A stretch of DNA of 64,000 nt from Ctenosaura bakeri. Lineage: Eukaryota > Chordata > Lepidosauria > Squamata > Iguanidae. This document shows positions 33,936 through 44,915 of this stretch, piece by piece; within the stretch, counting starts at the first letter, position 1; every line of letters starts with the position of its first letter. The stretch is taken from contig CAOLHI010002139.1 in NCBI GenBank assembly GCA_948474755.1, positions 310,001 to 374,000 of the forward strand, written 5' to 3'. The position numbers and the translations under genes were made by a program. Under the pieces are notes generated by a model. That model made no database searches and had not been told where the DNA came from. It worked only from the letters and a program-made list of their open reading frames with translations.

Positions 33936-34804
33936 GTAGAGGCCAACCGTATTCTCTTAATTTTCCTGTTCCTCTGGGCAGCTACTTTTTTCAGTTTATT
34001 TGGAACAGACAGTTTTAACAGGGCACATTCAAAAGTTACACAGCAGTGGCATACTTAATATATTTGAAACCCGGTGTGGATCAATTTTTAACAACCCGTT
34101 CCTCCCCCCTCCACTCTACAACAAAATTACTTTTGGTAATAATCATGAAATGAGATGAAACAAACAATAATAACAATAGCAAGACAGTGAAAATTCTATT
34201 TTATTGAATCCACAGTTAGGTTTCATCTACTTGTCTATGCATGTATCTCCTTTCCATCTGGGAACATCCAGATCTGTTCTCAAGAAGCCTGGGTGAAAAT
34301 AAAACAGAACAAAGATTCTTCTGGAAACCCTGTAATGATTACCATGTCTTTGCACTGTATGATAGTATGCTTATAGCTGTGCAAAAAAACAAAACAAAAC
34401 AAAGAGTACCTCTGTTCTTTCCAGAGACCAGGTTTCTTTGCCCTAACAATGTCCAAGTGGGAATTTTAGCAACTTTTACCAAGGGTGCAGGGATAGCAAA
34501 AGGAAGCTCTTTCACCCCAGAACTAGAGGGTCCTTTTCTGAAGTCTACCTCTGCTTCCAAATGAACTAGAAACTTTTTTTTAAAAAAAATGAAATCTCAG
34601 AATCTGGGCTACCTAATGGTCCTAACTGGTAGCAGGTTAGAATCTGCATTTAATTCTAGCCAATCACATGGAAACTCTATAATATGAGATTTGGATAATA
34701 TCCTCCCAGCTCTAGAAAAAAATTTCCCTGGACTCACTGTTCTTCAGGGAAGAAACATGCTAAAGAAGGATAACTAATATTCACATTTGAGGATGAATGA
34801 AAAA

Positions 34805-34805
<1 letters not shown>

Positions 34806-34841
<36 letters not shown>

Positions 34842-34842
34842 A
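34806..34842. repeat. (AAAG)n microsatellite
   Basis: Nine or so AAAG units in the PKIB intron. Confidence 0.95.
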
Positions 34843-35398
34843 GGATAAGGGATCTACAGCACCTTTAAGATTAACTGATTTTTATTTTAGCATGAGCTTT
34901 TATGTATATTGACTCATTTTCTCAGTCACCAAATCTGAGGAAGTGGATTGATATCCATAAATGCTCCTGCTAAAATAAAGCCAGTTAGTCTTAAGGGGGC
35001 TGCTAGATTCCATTTTTTTCTCATTTCCCTTTTTTTCTTACAATGCACAGACCAGCAAGACTACTTCTGTAAGTAGGAACAGTTTCTTTTTCAAAAGGAA
35101 GCTGGAGCTACCATTGCCCCAGACCATCCCCTTCCTCCTTTTTGGCATGACTCAAGTTGATTCCAAGAGAGGGAGAGGAGGAAACTGCCTTCAGTTGATT
35201 CAGGCTGTGGGTTCCTCTGCTAAATGTGTGTTCCTTGAAGCCAATCCTTTTTTCCCATTCCTGATGCCTCCGTAAGGAGCTGTCATTGTACCACCTTATG
35301 TTTTGCACCCAGCAGTGGCGCACACCCACCACCCTGTCACTTTTAGTCCACCACTGCTACACTGCAGTTGGATTGCCAACAGAGGACTTAGGAATTGC

Positions 35399-36671
35399 CA
35401 GTGATGGTATTTAAGTCTTTTATTCCAAGTCTCAAGTCAAGTCTCAAGACTCTACCTTCAAGTTTCAAGTCAAGTCTCGAGTCCTTGAAGATACTTTCAT
35501 GGCAAGTATCAAGTCTTGAAGCCAACTTTCTACCCCAACCAAAGTTTCAGAATTAATGGATAGAGTGAAATAAATTCAGTTTTAATAATATAAGCAGAGT
35601 CGGCTCTCCACATTTGCAATTTTGCCATCTGCAGCTTCGGAAGTGGGGAATAGGATCCTATCTTACATAGGATCATAGAATCATAGAATCATAGAAATGT
35701 AAAGTTGGAAGAGACCACACAGGCCATCCAGTCCAACCCCCTGCCATGCAGGAACACCCTCAAATCAATTCCGACAGATGGCCATCAAGCCTCTGCTTAA
35801 AAACCTCCAAGGAAGGAGACTCCACTACACTCCGAGGCAACAGATTCCACTGCCGGACAGCCCTGACTGTCAGGAAGTTCTTCCTGAGGTTCAGGTGGAA
35901 TCTCCTTTCCTGCAGCTTGAATCCATTGCTCCTTGTCCTGGTCTCTGGAGCAGCAGAAAACAAGCCCCCTCCTTCCTCTACGTGGCATCCCTTCAAATAT
36001 TTAAACATGGCTATCATGTCCCCTCTTAACCTTCTCTTCTGCAGACTAAACATACCCAGCTCTCTAAGTCTATCCTCATAGGGCATGTCTTCCAGGCCTC
36101 TCACCATTTTGGTTGCCCTCCTCTGGACTTGCTCCAGCTTGTCAATATCCTTCTTGAATTGGGGTGCCCCCCATTACGGAAGATTCAAAAGCTTTAGAAG
36201 GAAGAATCCTTCTTCCTTCAAGCCCATTGCCTAACACATTTGCTGTTCCCCTCTAAGAAAGGCACCTTGCACTCTGGGGGCGAGTCTTGTCTTTTGCTCT
36301 TAGGAAATGTTTTAGAAGGCTCTTTGGATATGCAGCAGAGACAGACTACTGAGCAGACCTCAAGCCTGCCCATTGCCTAACCTGTTTTCTGTTCCACTCT
36401 GAGAAATGTGACCACACTTTGGGCTTGGGACAGACTGTCATGTGACTAGTAGGCAAAAAGAGATGGAGGCGTTGTTCAAAGTCATAAGGTTTTTGGATGA
36501 ATGTGTTATGTTACTGAACCAAGGGCATCAAGTCAGTCATTAAAAATATACAAGAGTCAAGTTGAGTCAAGTCAGTGCATCATTTATGGCCGAGTCAAGT
36601 CCGAATCAAGTCACTGAAGCGACTTAAGTCTGACTTGAGTCTGAGTCTATCGACTCAAGTCTACATCACTG
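35399..36671. mobile_element. hAT-type non-autonomous transposon, TSD GGAATTGC, with nested CR1
   Basis: An exact 8-bp duplication GGAATTGC (35391-35398 and 36672-36679) encloses inverted ends CAGTGATG... and ...CATCACTG. Eight-bp duplications with CA-G ends are the hAT signature. Inside both ends are clusters of CAAGTC/GACTTG motifs (35430-35520; 36545-36665) in roughly mirrored arrangement. A CR1 piece (35664-36168) lies in the middle. No transposase frame is visible. Confidence 0.87.
35664..36168 (-). mobile_element. CR1 LINE 3' fragment nested in hAT element
   Basis: CR1 tail complement (ATCATAGAATCATAG repeats, 35670-35692) followed by 'ttggaagagaccacacaggccatcc' and the ORF2 C-terminus on the minus strand ([20 protein letters not shown]). 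Low divergence. Confidence 0.93.
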
Positions 36672-36679
36672 GGAATTGC

Positions 36680-37100
36680 GGGCAGAGGGAGGTTCAAGTA
36701 GGAGAACAGGTCATGGAATGTGGAGCTCCAGACGTGGCTGAACTCCAGATACCTTCACTTCTAGCACTGGTACCATAACTAATAGGACTAACAGGACTAG
36801 CAGGCCAGTAATATCAGGAGGACTTCAGATTGCCCAAACCTTCAGTAGCACAAGACATAGATACAAGAAATAAAAATATACTATGTTGTAGAGAAGCTTC
36901 CTGACTAAATTTTCAGTATTGTCTATGCCAAAGTGGGTAACCATGGTAGTCCACATGTTGTTGATTAACTGCTCTCAAAATTCCTCACCATTGGCTATGC
37001 TGGGTAGGTCTTATGAGAGCTGCAGGTAAAAAAAGTGCCTGGAAGGCCAATTGCCCACTTCTAGTCTACACCGGCAAGTGGCTTTTAAAGATTTTCAGTT
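36680..37100. other. No recognised gene or repeat
   Basis: PKIB intron sequence without a visible feature. Confidence 0.35.
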
Positions 37101-37104
37101 CTTC

Positions 37105-38060
37105 TGTTATGACCCTGAACACACCCCAAGACTGAAATGGTTTAATTAACAAATATTATTTGATTGGTGCTACATTAATTGGCATTGATATAAAATGGAA
37201 CCTGATGTGACTGGAAGATCAAGCTTGAAAGAGAAAAATTGCTGACTGTAAATGTGAGATGACAAGGCAGGTCAGCCTCACCCCCTCCTAGGCAAAACTG
37301 ACGTCATTGTCAGGCAGATTGCAAGGCAATGCTGGAGACAATAGGCTTATACTAAAAGCTGGACATCTCTAAGCAGAAAAGGGAGGTTCCCACCAAACTG
37401 TCGTTGTTCTACCTTGATCCCTCACACCCAGATATTTCCCTGCTTTGTCTGCCCAACCTCTCTACAATACAGAGCTATTACAACAGCCATTACCTCTTTT
37501 GTCACCTAAACACTGAGACCATTGACACTGTCCAGACCTCATTGTTTGTGTTGCAGCTCTGATTGTCCACTCAGCTGGGAGAGCAATTCACACCCATAAC
37601 CACAAGGTAGATTTGGGGTATAAAAATCCTCAATTTGGAGTGGTCTCTCACAGTCTCTGGATTTCTTGAATGCCACACTGTTGCTTTGATTCCCAAATAA
37701 GAGATGTCCTTAGGTTTCCTAAGCCACCTCACTGCTTTTCTTTGCTTCTCACTGGACCGGTAATTATCATCTGAATCCTAAAATTCCTCTGTTCACAACT
37801 TTCCTCCTTTTTCCTTCGATTAGTCCTTGTGAGAATGCATGAGTGCTTGATCTTTTGTGTGCATGTGTGAATTTCTCAATAAAACACACTTTTAGTTTAC
37901 TTTTGAATTTCTGGCTGGTTCTTTTCTGTGTGACCCTATAAACATTTGTGGAAAGATCTTATTAAGTTACCCCCCTGTTGCAGGGCTCCTAATTTTGAGC
38001 TAATTAATGACCTATTGTCACATGGAGGTACTGGTATCGCAGGTGGATACCTGAATCACC
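37105..38060 (+). repeat. LTR-like sequence distantly related to family A
   Basis: Starts TGTTATGACCC; has GGTATAAAAATCC (TATA, about 37617), CAATAAAACAC (about 37878) and the block TGACCCTATAAACATTTGTG with AAAGATCTTATTAAGTTACC (37930-37970), matching the family A U5 block (CCCCGTAGACACTGGGTTAT ... AAGTTACC). No matching end or target duplication was found, so the right boundary is approximate. Confidence 0.6.
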
Positions 38061-38250
38061 CAAGTACAGGAGTAAAACTGCCAGTCCTTACTTGGATGTG
38101 CCAAGAGCTGAACCTGAGACATTTTGCACACAGACTATGTGCTCTATTACATCTTTCACAGGTAACTTTAAGCTACCCACCAGCTTAGGAGAAGATAAGC
38201 CACAGAACTGTTTGATGTGGACTCCCTAAGGCCTGAAACTGCCTATAATA

Positions 38251-38745
38251 CAGTTGGCCCTCCACATTTGTAGGTTTAACTTTGATGGATTTATTTTTCC
38301 CGCCACCTTAGGATCTCTTTTTCAGGGGAAACATTCAATCTTGGTGGCTCCAATCATGCTGGTGGCTCCAATCATGCTGCATTGTCTTTTAATAAACTAT
38401 TTCTGGTCCTCCTCCACTACCAGCAGCAGCAGCCACAGCCTGGCCAGGTAAGGACATCTTGCAGCCCAACTTTCTCAGCACCACAAACCCTTTCCTGACG
38501 CTCCCAGCCACCAAAAGAAGGAGATGGGCAAGAGAGAAGAAGTATAGGGCCACTGTGCTGACCACCCTGTTTTCCTCTTCTTTCCCTGACCTGGTTTGGA
38601 CCTTGAATGTCTGCTCTCCCCACTGTGCCTTGGCCACATTCCCATAGACACACACACACACACACACACATTTTGATATTTACAATTATTTCACTTTTGC
38701 AGGGATCTTGCACCCCTAACCCTAGCTAATTTGGAGAGTCAACTG
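38251..38745. mobile_element. Tigger/pogo-like MITE, TA target duplication
   Basis: CAGTTGGCCCTCCACATTTG at the left and a related inverse ending ATTTGGAGAGTCAACTG at the right, flanked by TA on both sides (38249-38250; 38746-38747). The interior matches the copy at 55479. Contains a (CA)n run at 38648-38670. TA duplication and the terminal sequence suggest a Tc1/mariner-superfamily pogo group. Confidence 0.8.
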
Positions 38746-38828
38746 TAATTTGAGGGGAGTGAAATGCAATTTTCTAGTCTCCCATCAACTGATACTGTCT
38801 CTTTTATCTATGTCTCTCATCCCTATAG

Positions 38829-38911
38829 ACAGATCCCAAGAAATGCAGTCACCAGCTACAGAGGTATCCCCGCAAGCACCCCAAAGCCCAGAGCTTAAAG
38901 ATACATCTTAA
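38829..38911 (+). CDS. PKIB: PKIB terminal coding exon
   Basis: A strong acceptor (TTTTATCTATGTCTCTCATCCCTATAG, ending 38828) precedes 83 nt that complete the split codon of the preceding exon (G|AC, Asp) and stay open to TAA at 38909-38911. The encoded tail is RSQEMQSPATEVSPQAPQSP then ELKDTS: polar, Ser/Pro/Glu-rich and of the length expected for the C-terminus of PKI proteins. Joined protein: about 75 residues, against 70-78 for the family. The tail is not strongly conserved in sequence in this family, so the call rests on phase, splice signal, distance and length. It is too short to show up in an ordinary ORF listing. Confidence 0.78.
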
Positions 38912-39730
38912 CTCTTTTTGTGCAGACATGCAAAGCCAACTGGAAAACAAAAGACTTCCTAAACAACAGAAGAAGTTTGCTTGGCATGTTCTGGGATTAC
39001 CTGACAAGACTTGTCTTACAACCCTTGTTGTGAAGGAGTGACTAAGAAAAAAAATATAGCCACATGTTTTATGAAGAGAAGGACAGAGCCCTGAAAACCC
39101 ATTTCTTCTTGGACAGAAGACTAGAAGAAGGGTAAGAAGGAATGGAAGGATTTGCTTGGACTGGTTTTTTCCCCACCTCTGCTACACAGCAGTGTTGTTA
39201 GGCTACAGAGTACAGGAAGCTGCCTTATTCTGGGTCAGACTGTTGGTCCATCTAGCTCAGTATTATCTACCTTGATAGGTGGTAGCAGTTTTCAAGGATT
39301 TCACACAGAGCTCTTTCTCAGCCTAACATGGTGATACTAAGAACTGGGATCTCTACATGCAAGGCATGTATTCTACCAGTGAGTTGTAACTGTCCCCTAA
39401 ATTATGCATTGTCACTAAGGTGATCACAAAGATTATTAAAGAATCCATGGAGTGCTGTTTGTGTTTTCTTAGCAGAATGCATTCCTCACTGTGATGTCTG
39501 AGTAAATGTCTTCCTTGTTTGGAGTTTATTACGTACACTGACCACTCTAGTTGTCTTTTTTGTCATAAAACTTTTAAAGACAAAAGTTGCATGTGTGAGA
39601 TCAACTGTTCTGTTTGTCCTTCATCCTGTTAATCCCTAACAAGAAGGTAAATCTTCCTGAAGTTGTTACCCCTCAGATTTTGGAAAGTGTTGTAGCTTGT
39701 GGAATAAAATGATTCTGATCTCCACAAAAG
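38912..39730 (+). other. Probable PKIB 3' untranslated region
   Basis: Follows the PKIB stop codon. A canonical AATAAA at 39703-39708 with a downstream T/G-poor but TGTG-containing stretch is the first plausible polyadenylation signal. The stretch contains a tRNA-SINE at 39207-39397, which would make part of the UTR repeat-derived. Extent is inferred. Confidence 0.45.
39207..39397 (-). mobile_element. tRNA-derived SINE, second type
   Basis: Minus strand: head resembling a tRNA (complement of CATGCAAGGCATGTATTCTA and CCAGTGAGTTG, box A and anticodon arm), then the body, with ACAGGAAGCTGCCTTATTCT at the far end. Related to the degraded copy at 22850 and unlike the Sauria type. Confidence 0.65.
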
Positions 39731-39761
39731 AAAAATTACTGTGACAGTTATTACCAAAACT

Positions 39762-41262
39762 AGAGTCATAGAATCATAGAGTTGGAAGAGACCACAGGGG
39801 CCATCCATTCCAATCCCCTGCCATGCAAGTACCGACATCAAAGCATTCCTGACAGATGGCCATACAGCCGCTGCTTAAAAATTCCAAAGAAGGAGACTCT
39901 GCCATACTCTGAGGCAGCATATTCCACTGCCGGGCAGCTCTGATCATCAGAAACTTCTTCCTGAGGTTTAAGTGGAATCTCTTTTTCTGCAGCTTGAATC
40001 CATTGCTCCTTGTCCTTGCCTCTGGAGCAGCAGAAAACAAGCCCACTCCCTCTTTGACATGATATCCCTTCAAATACTTAATTAAATATAGCTATCATGT
40101 CCCCTCTTAAACTTCTCTTCTGCAGACTAAACATGCCCAGATCCCTAAGACACTCCTCACAGGGCATGGCTTCCAGGCCCTTCACCATTTTGGTCATCCT
40201 CATCAAGACACACTCCAGTTTGTCAATATTCTTCTTTAGGTGCTCAGAACTGGACACATTATTCCAGATGAGGTCTAACCAAAGCACCTAAGGATTACAT
40301 CACTTCCACCCCATTAACAAGGTCCTCCCTGTTGGTCAGGATCAGATCTAAAAAGTTGATCTCCTTGCCGCCTCTTCCACCTTCTGGACAATGAAACTGT
40401 CTGCAAGGCAAGTGAGGAACTTGTTGGACCTTGTGCTCTTGGCAGAGTTTGATTGCCAACATATATCAGGATAGTTGAAATCTCCCGTTGCTACTGCATC
40501 TCTCCTTTTTGAATGTGTGGTCATCTGTTCCAAGAAGGCATCATCCAAATCCTCAGGCTGGGTTGGAGGTCTGTAGTAGACCCCCACATCTCTATTGTAT
40601 CTCATTTCCTTAATTCTTATCCAGATGCTCTTGACCCGGCTTCCTGAATTTGGATCTCTTCACAGGTGAAAACATCTTTGACATATAAAGCTACTCCTCC
40701 TCCATTCTTATTTGGTCTGTTTCTGCTAAATAGATTATACCCTCCCCCCATTACTTTAGTCCAATCATGAGAGTCATCCCACCAGGTTTCAGTGATGCCT
40801 ATTGTATTTATTTTGTTGTATCAAGAGTTCCAATTCATCTTGTTTATTCCCCATGGTCTGTGCATTAATGTAGAGACATTTAAGACCATGTGCCCTTCCT
40901 GCAAGCCCTTTACCAAAGTTGCTTGTCCTCCCACTCTTGGTCTCTGTACTGCTTGGCCTGGTGTATCTATAATATTTGGGGGTTTTGCCCAGAACTTGCT
41001 GAATTCCTGCCCTGAATAATATTGTCTCCCTCCCTGCCTGAACTCAGTTTAAAGCCCTCCTGATCAACTTTGCGAGACTCTTAGCAAAAACATTCCTATG
41101 GCTGTGAGGTGCAGCCCATCCATTGTCAGAAGACCATCTTCATGAAAATGCAGGCCATGGTCCCAAACCCCAAATCGTTCCTGGTGGCACCATCTGTAGA
41201 GCCAGTTGTTCACCTCTACTATTCTTCTCTCCCTTCATGAGCCATGTCCTTCAACAGGGAGG
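39762..41262 (-). mobile_element. CR1 LINE lacking its RT core
   Basis: 39765-40290 is the CR1 3' end and ORF2 C-terminus (MVKGLEAMPCEECLRDLGMF). At about 40292 it jumps directly to the endonuclease ([20 protein letters not shown], about 40460-40520) and continues 5'-ward to the ORF1 esterase (about 41030-41240). So the whole RT core is absent. Either one copy with an internal deletion or two abutting copies. Confidence 0.85.
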
Positions 41263-42050
41263 AGAGATGAAATCACAACCTGCACACTAAGGTGGTTGCT
41301 ATGTCTTCATGTCTTGGTATTCAAGAGGCCAATTACAAAGTATGAAAGTTCTTTTGCATGTTTTAGGATTGTTTGGTTCACTTAGTATAAAGGCCACACA
41401 GATTTTGGAATTGCGGAAGCCCCCACTTTCAATGCCCTGTTATCTGACAATTTGCTCTTTTGACACTTCCAAATCAAGGACAAGTTGCATTAATTCAGTG
41501 GAGGTTTCGCTCTTTTATCAGTTCTTTATGTCTTTATGTCTATGGAGGCTCCTTTTGAACTGCTCACACTCTCACGCCGCTTGCAAAGCAAGCTGAGAGA
41601 AGAGGGAAAAGCCACTAAGCTGCAAGCAACATCCGCACAGTCAGTCCCAAGTGAACCTCCATAAGTCCTTCATGCTCCCTACAGTACAGTTCACGGGCTC
41701 CGGTTTTCAACTAATTCCATTTTCTGACAGTGTTCTGCTCTCTAATGTCAGATACATGGGGGAAGCCTGCATTGAGTTTACAATTAAAGTCTCAGCTTTA
41801 GGGGTGAGGAGAGCAAGTTTCTAGTCCTTATCGCTGTGATGTTCAAATTATTTGATGAGGACAGAAAGGTCCTGCTACATTGCCTTTTGTGATAGCTCCC
41901 TTTGATACTCTTTTTAGAGGGCAACTCCCTTTATTGCCATAGGCACAGTTTTTCCTCCATCATATGAACACATGTGAGATAATAATTAAAAGCTATGGAT
42001 TGCATCCAATAAACGATTAAAATTAAAGGAGGGAAGTCCAGAAAGATTTC
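41262..42050. other. No recognised gene or repeat
   Basis: Apparently single-copy sequence with no convincing frame. No known repeat signature. Confidence 0.35.
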
Positions 42051-42051
42051 C

Positions 42052-42052
<1 letters not shown>

Positions 42053-42087
<35 letters not shown>

Positions 42088-42117
42088 CAGGCAGGAAGGC
42101 AGGCAGGCAGGCAGGCA
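42053..42117. repeat. (AG)n followed by (GGCA)n
   Basis: About 17 AG units then seven GGCA-type units. Confidence 0.95.
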
Positions 42118-42351
42118 CACATGTTTTAAAATGAATATCTGTACTATCTTATTTGTGTTTATCTGCCAGCTCTGAAGATGACTGGTACTTGTAACTTCTA
42201 GACTGATACTAACTAGTGCATCAAATGGTTTAAATATAAGAGAATTCTGCCTTTCTCTGAAGACAGAAAAGCCAAATATGGCCCCATCCCTTCCATCTGT
42301 TCTCCCCTATTTCTGCCCCATCCACTACTTTAAGAGGCTTTCTTACATATA

Positions 42352-43562
42352 GACTCATATAGTTGGAAGAGACCACAGTGCCTATCAAGTCCAACTCCCT
42401 GGTGTGCAGGAACACACACTCATGGCACCCCCAGCAAATGACCATCCAGACTCTGTTTAAAAAAACGCCAAAGAAGGTGACTCCACCACACTCCAGAGCA
42501 GCATATTTCACTGTCAAATGGCTCTTACTGTCAGGAAGTTCCACCTGATGTTTAAGTGAATTCTTTTTTCACATAGTTTGAATCCATTGCTCCATGTCCT
42601 AGTCTCTGGAGCAGCAGAAAACAAGTTTTCTGCATCTTCAAAATGATATCAAATATTTACACATGGCTATCATGTCACCTATTAACCTTCTTTTTTTATC
42701 AGGCTAAACATATCTAGCTCCCTAAGCAGCTCTTCATAAGATATAGTTACCTTATCTGTCAATATTTTGGTTGCCTTTCTCTGGATACATTCTAGCTTGT
42801 CAATATCCTTCTTGAATTGTGGTGGCCAGAACTGGATACAGTATTCCAGGTAAGGTGTAACCAAAGCAGAATAGAGTAGTATTACTACTTCCCTTGATCT
42901 GAACACTATACTATTAATACGGCCAAAAATCACATTGGATTTTTTAGCTGCCACATGACACTTCTGGCTTTTGTTCAGCTTGTGGCTGACTAAGGCCTTT
43001 TCCGCATTTTATTTTTGAAATGGGCCGGTGCATCCTCCCACAAGGACATTCACACTTGGGGGCGAACTGGGTTCGGACTACTTACTGTTTGTCCGGACTT
43101 CAGCCCGCTCCGGAACGCCCAGAACTGGTGGCTGCCTGTGCTATTGAAAGACCGATTAAAAGAGGACTTTCAATATTGTGGTGCGCTCCAGCCCGTCGCT
43201 CTGTAAAGTATAGATCTACAGGCTCGCTCCGGTGTGAGTCTGCAGATCTTCTGGGGGCGGGCTTCCGGCTGGAGAGCTTCTCCGATTGGTGGACAGCCTC
43301 CACCAACCAGAAGCCTCCATTTTCGTCTCCGGAGAGTGTGTACAGCAGGCACAGACAGCTCCGAACCAACGTGGATTCTCAGGGGGAGCGTGCCAGTCCA
43401 GACTGCCCCATTTCTCCTCCAAAGTGCGGAAAAGCCCTAAGACTCCTAGATCCCTTTCACACATACCGTTTTCAAGCCAGGTATCACTCATCCTATATCT
43501 GTGTATTTCACTCTTTCTTTCTTTCTAAGTGTAGTACCCTACATTTTCCCTCCATGATCATT
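42352..43562 (-). mobile_element. CR1 LINE 3' fragment with a nested MITE
   Basis: The 3' end at about 42355 ('atatagttggaagagaccacag') and minus-strand ORF2 residues (AAKKSNVIFGRINSIVFRSRE, 42890-42950) identify CR1. The element resumes after the MITE with GACTCCTAGATCCCTTTCAC and 'catcctatatctgtgtat', then ends near 43562. Confidence 0.88.
42995..43436. mobile_element. 442-bp MITE with 5-bp TSD CTAAG
   Basis: The CR1 reading 'gctgactaag|actcctagatcc' is split here. CTAAG occurs at 42990-42994 and 43437-43441. Ends are GCCTTTTCCGCA and TGCGGAAAAGCC (inverted, 11-12 bp). The interior is GC- and CpG-rich with several short palindromes. Its ends resemble the MITEs at 19388 and 62012. Superfamily unassigned. 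Confidence 0.83.
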
Positions 43563-43564
43563 GG

Positions 43565-44915
43565 TAATTCATCAACCAAAACAATTTTTAAAAAGTAATA
43601 ATTTGCCATTACCACAAGGCAGATGGGCACTGTGCACCTTCTTTCCCAACCAATTTGCATTTCTGGAACACTCCCAGAAGTGCTAATGATCTGGCAAACA
43701 TGGTATATGCCTTTCTCCCACCTTGTTTTAAAAGTAATGTGTATCTCTCACTGCCATCACTGCCACCACTAAAATTCAGCAGCACAGCATGGGAGATGTA
43801 GCTCCTAGTCATTTCAGGGGGTCTGGAGTACCACTCACCCACCCACTGAATCACCCCATTCCTGTCATAACATGATGTCATCTGATCCAAACCAGAGAGG
43901 AGGCTGTTACATGATTGGGAATATGAGACTCTAGCTGATCTCCACCATCAGTACTCATATCACAAGAATCATGAGCCTTGCTTATGGGAGTGGTAGACAG
44001 TTATTACTTGAATTATGTCCCTTTTTTTCTTCCTTTTTTACTAGAATCTGGAGAGCTACCAGAGGCAGCCAGGTGCAACATAGTGATTCAGGAGGTAGGT
44101 ATACAGTAATTATTAAGGATCAGGGTTTGCTATTAGCACTAGAACCTGGCTATCCAATCTTGTCTCATAAAAATCTCCTTGTAGTTCCCTCGCCCCCGTG
44201 TGTTCTTTTTCAGCAACCTAGTTGAGGGGCAGGAGAGAAGGGGTTTTTTTAGACATTTGAGAGCAGTAAATCCCTGCCAATCTATAGCAAAGCGATCTAT
44301 CATTCATGAAGTTTCATCACACTCTTGCTTTACAAAGTCTTTCTTGCCTTCCAGTTTCAGCAGTATTTGGAGCAGAGATTAGAAAATTGCTTGGCCACAT
44401 TGGCTGGGCAAACTCTGGAAGCTATAGTCCAAAAGAAGTACTCTCATGCTCATCTCCAAACCTTATGAATTATTTAAGAAGACTATATATGTGCTGAGCA
44501 GTAAAATGACTTGGACAGGAGGAGACTGTAGTCCAAGGGCCTTATGCTTCCCCTCCAACCTCATTACCTCCTCCACAATTACTTAAATTGCTGGTCAAGA
44601 AATAGTATTGTGTAATCACCATTATCAAGTGAACAGGCTAGTTAAAAAGTAACTATTCCCAGAGGTGGCAGCAAGTCATCTTTTCAACAGGACTTGAGTT
44701 TACAAATCAAAGTTCATTCTGAAACATTATGGCAGTCAAATCTGTTGAGCACCAGAACTGACAGCAAAATATTCCATTTACAAGCCCTCTCCAACCCAGT
44801 GCTCTTGAAATGTTCTGGATCATTCCACTGTTCCTCCACACTGGTCATGGATGCTGGGATTTCAGAAACATCTGGAAAGCACCCAGTTGTAGAAGGCAGG
44901 CATGTACTCATATAC
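43565..44915. other. No recognised gene; possible cryptic exon
   Basis: Mostly featureless. At 44045-44094 a 50-nt segment has an acceptor-like tract and CTAG before it and GAG|GTAGGT after it; see findings. No other feature is seen. Confidence 0.35.

Larger units (their letters stand above)
33440..35390. other. PKIB flank and intron, mostly unrecognised
   Basis: Around the PKIB exon. 33438-33490 is a short piece of a dispersed MITE (GATTCTGGGAATTCTAGTCC) also seen inverted near 23530-23580. 34806-34842 is an (AAAG)n microsatellite. 34855-34995 contains two 'Ttaagatt..ctg / gccagttagtctta' fragments of an unnamed repeat in opposite orientations. The remainder shows nothing. Confidence 0.5.

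Noticed and set aside
39152..39334. 60-codon frame after PKIB
   Set aside because: Lies in the probable 3' UTR and overlaps a tRNA-derived SINE.
43020..43598. 192-codon open frame
   Set aside because: Lies inside a MITE and CR1 junction. No domain and no homologous protein features.
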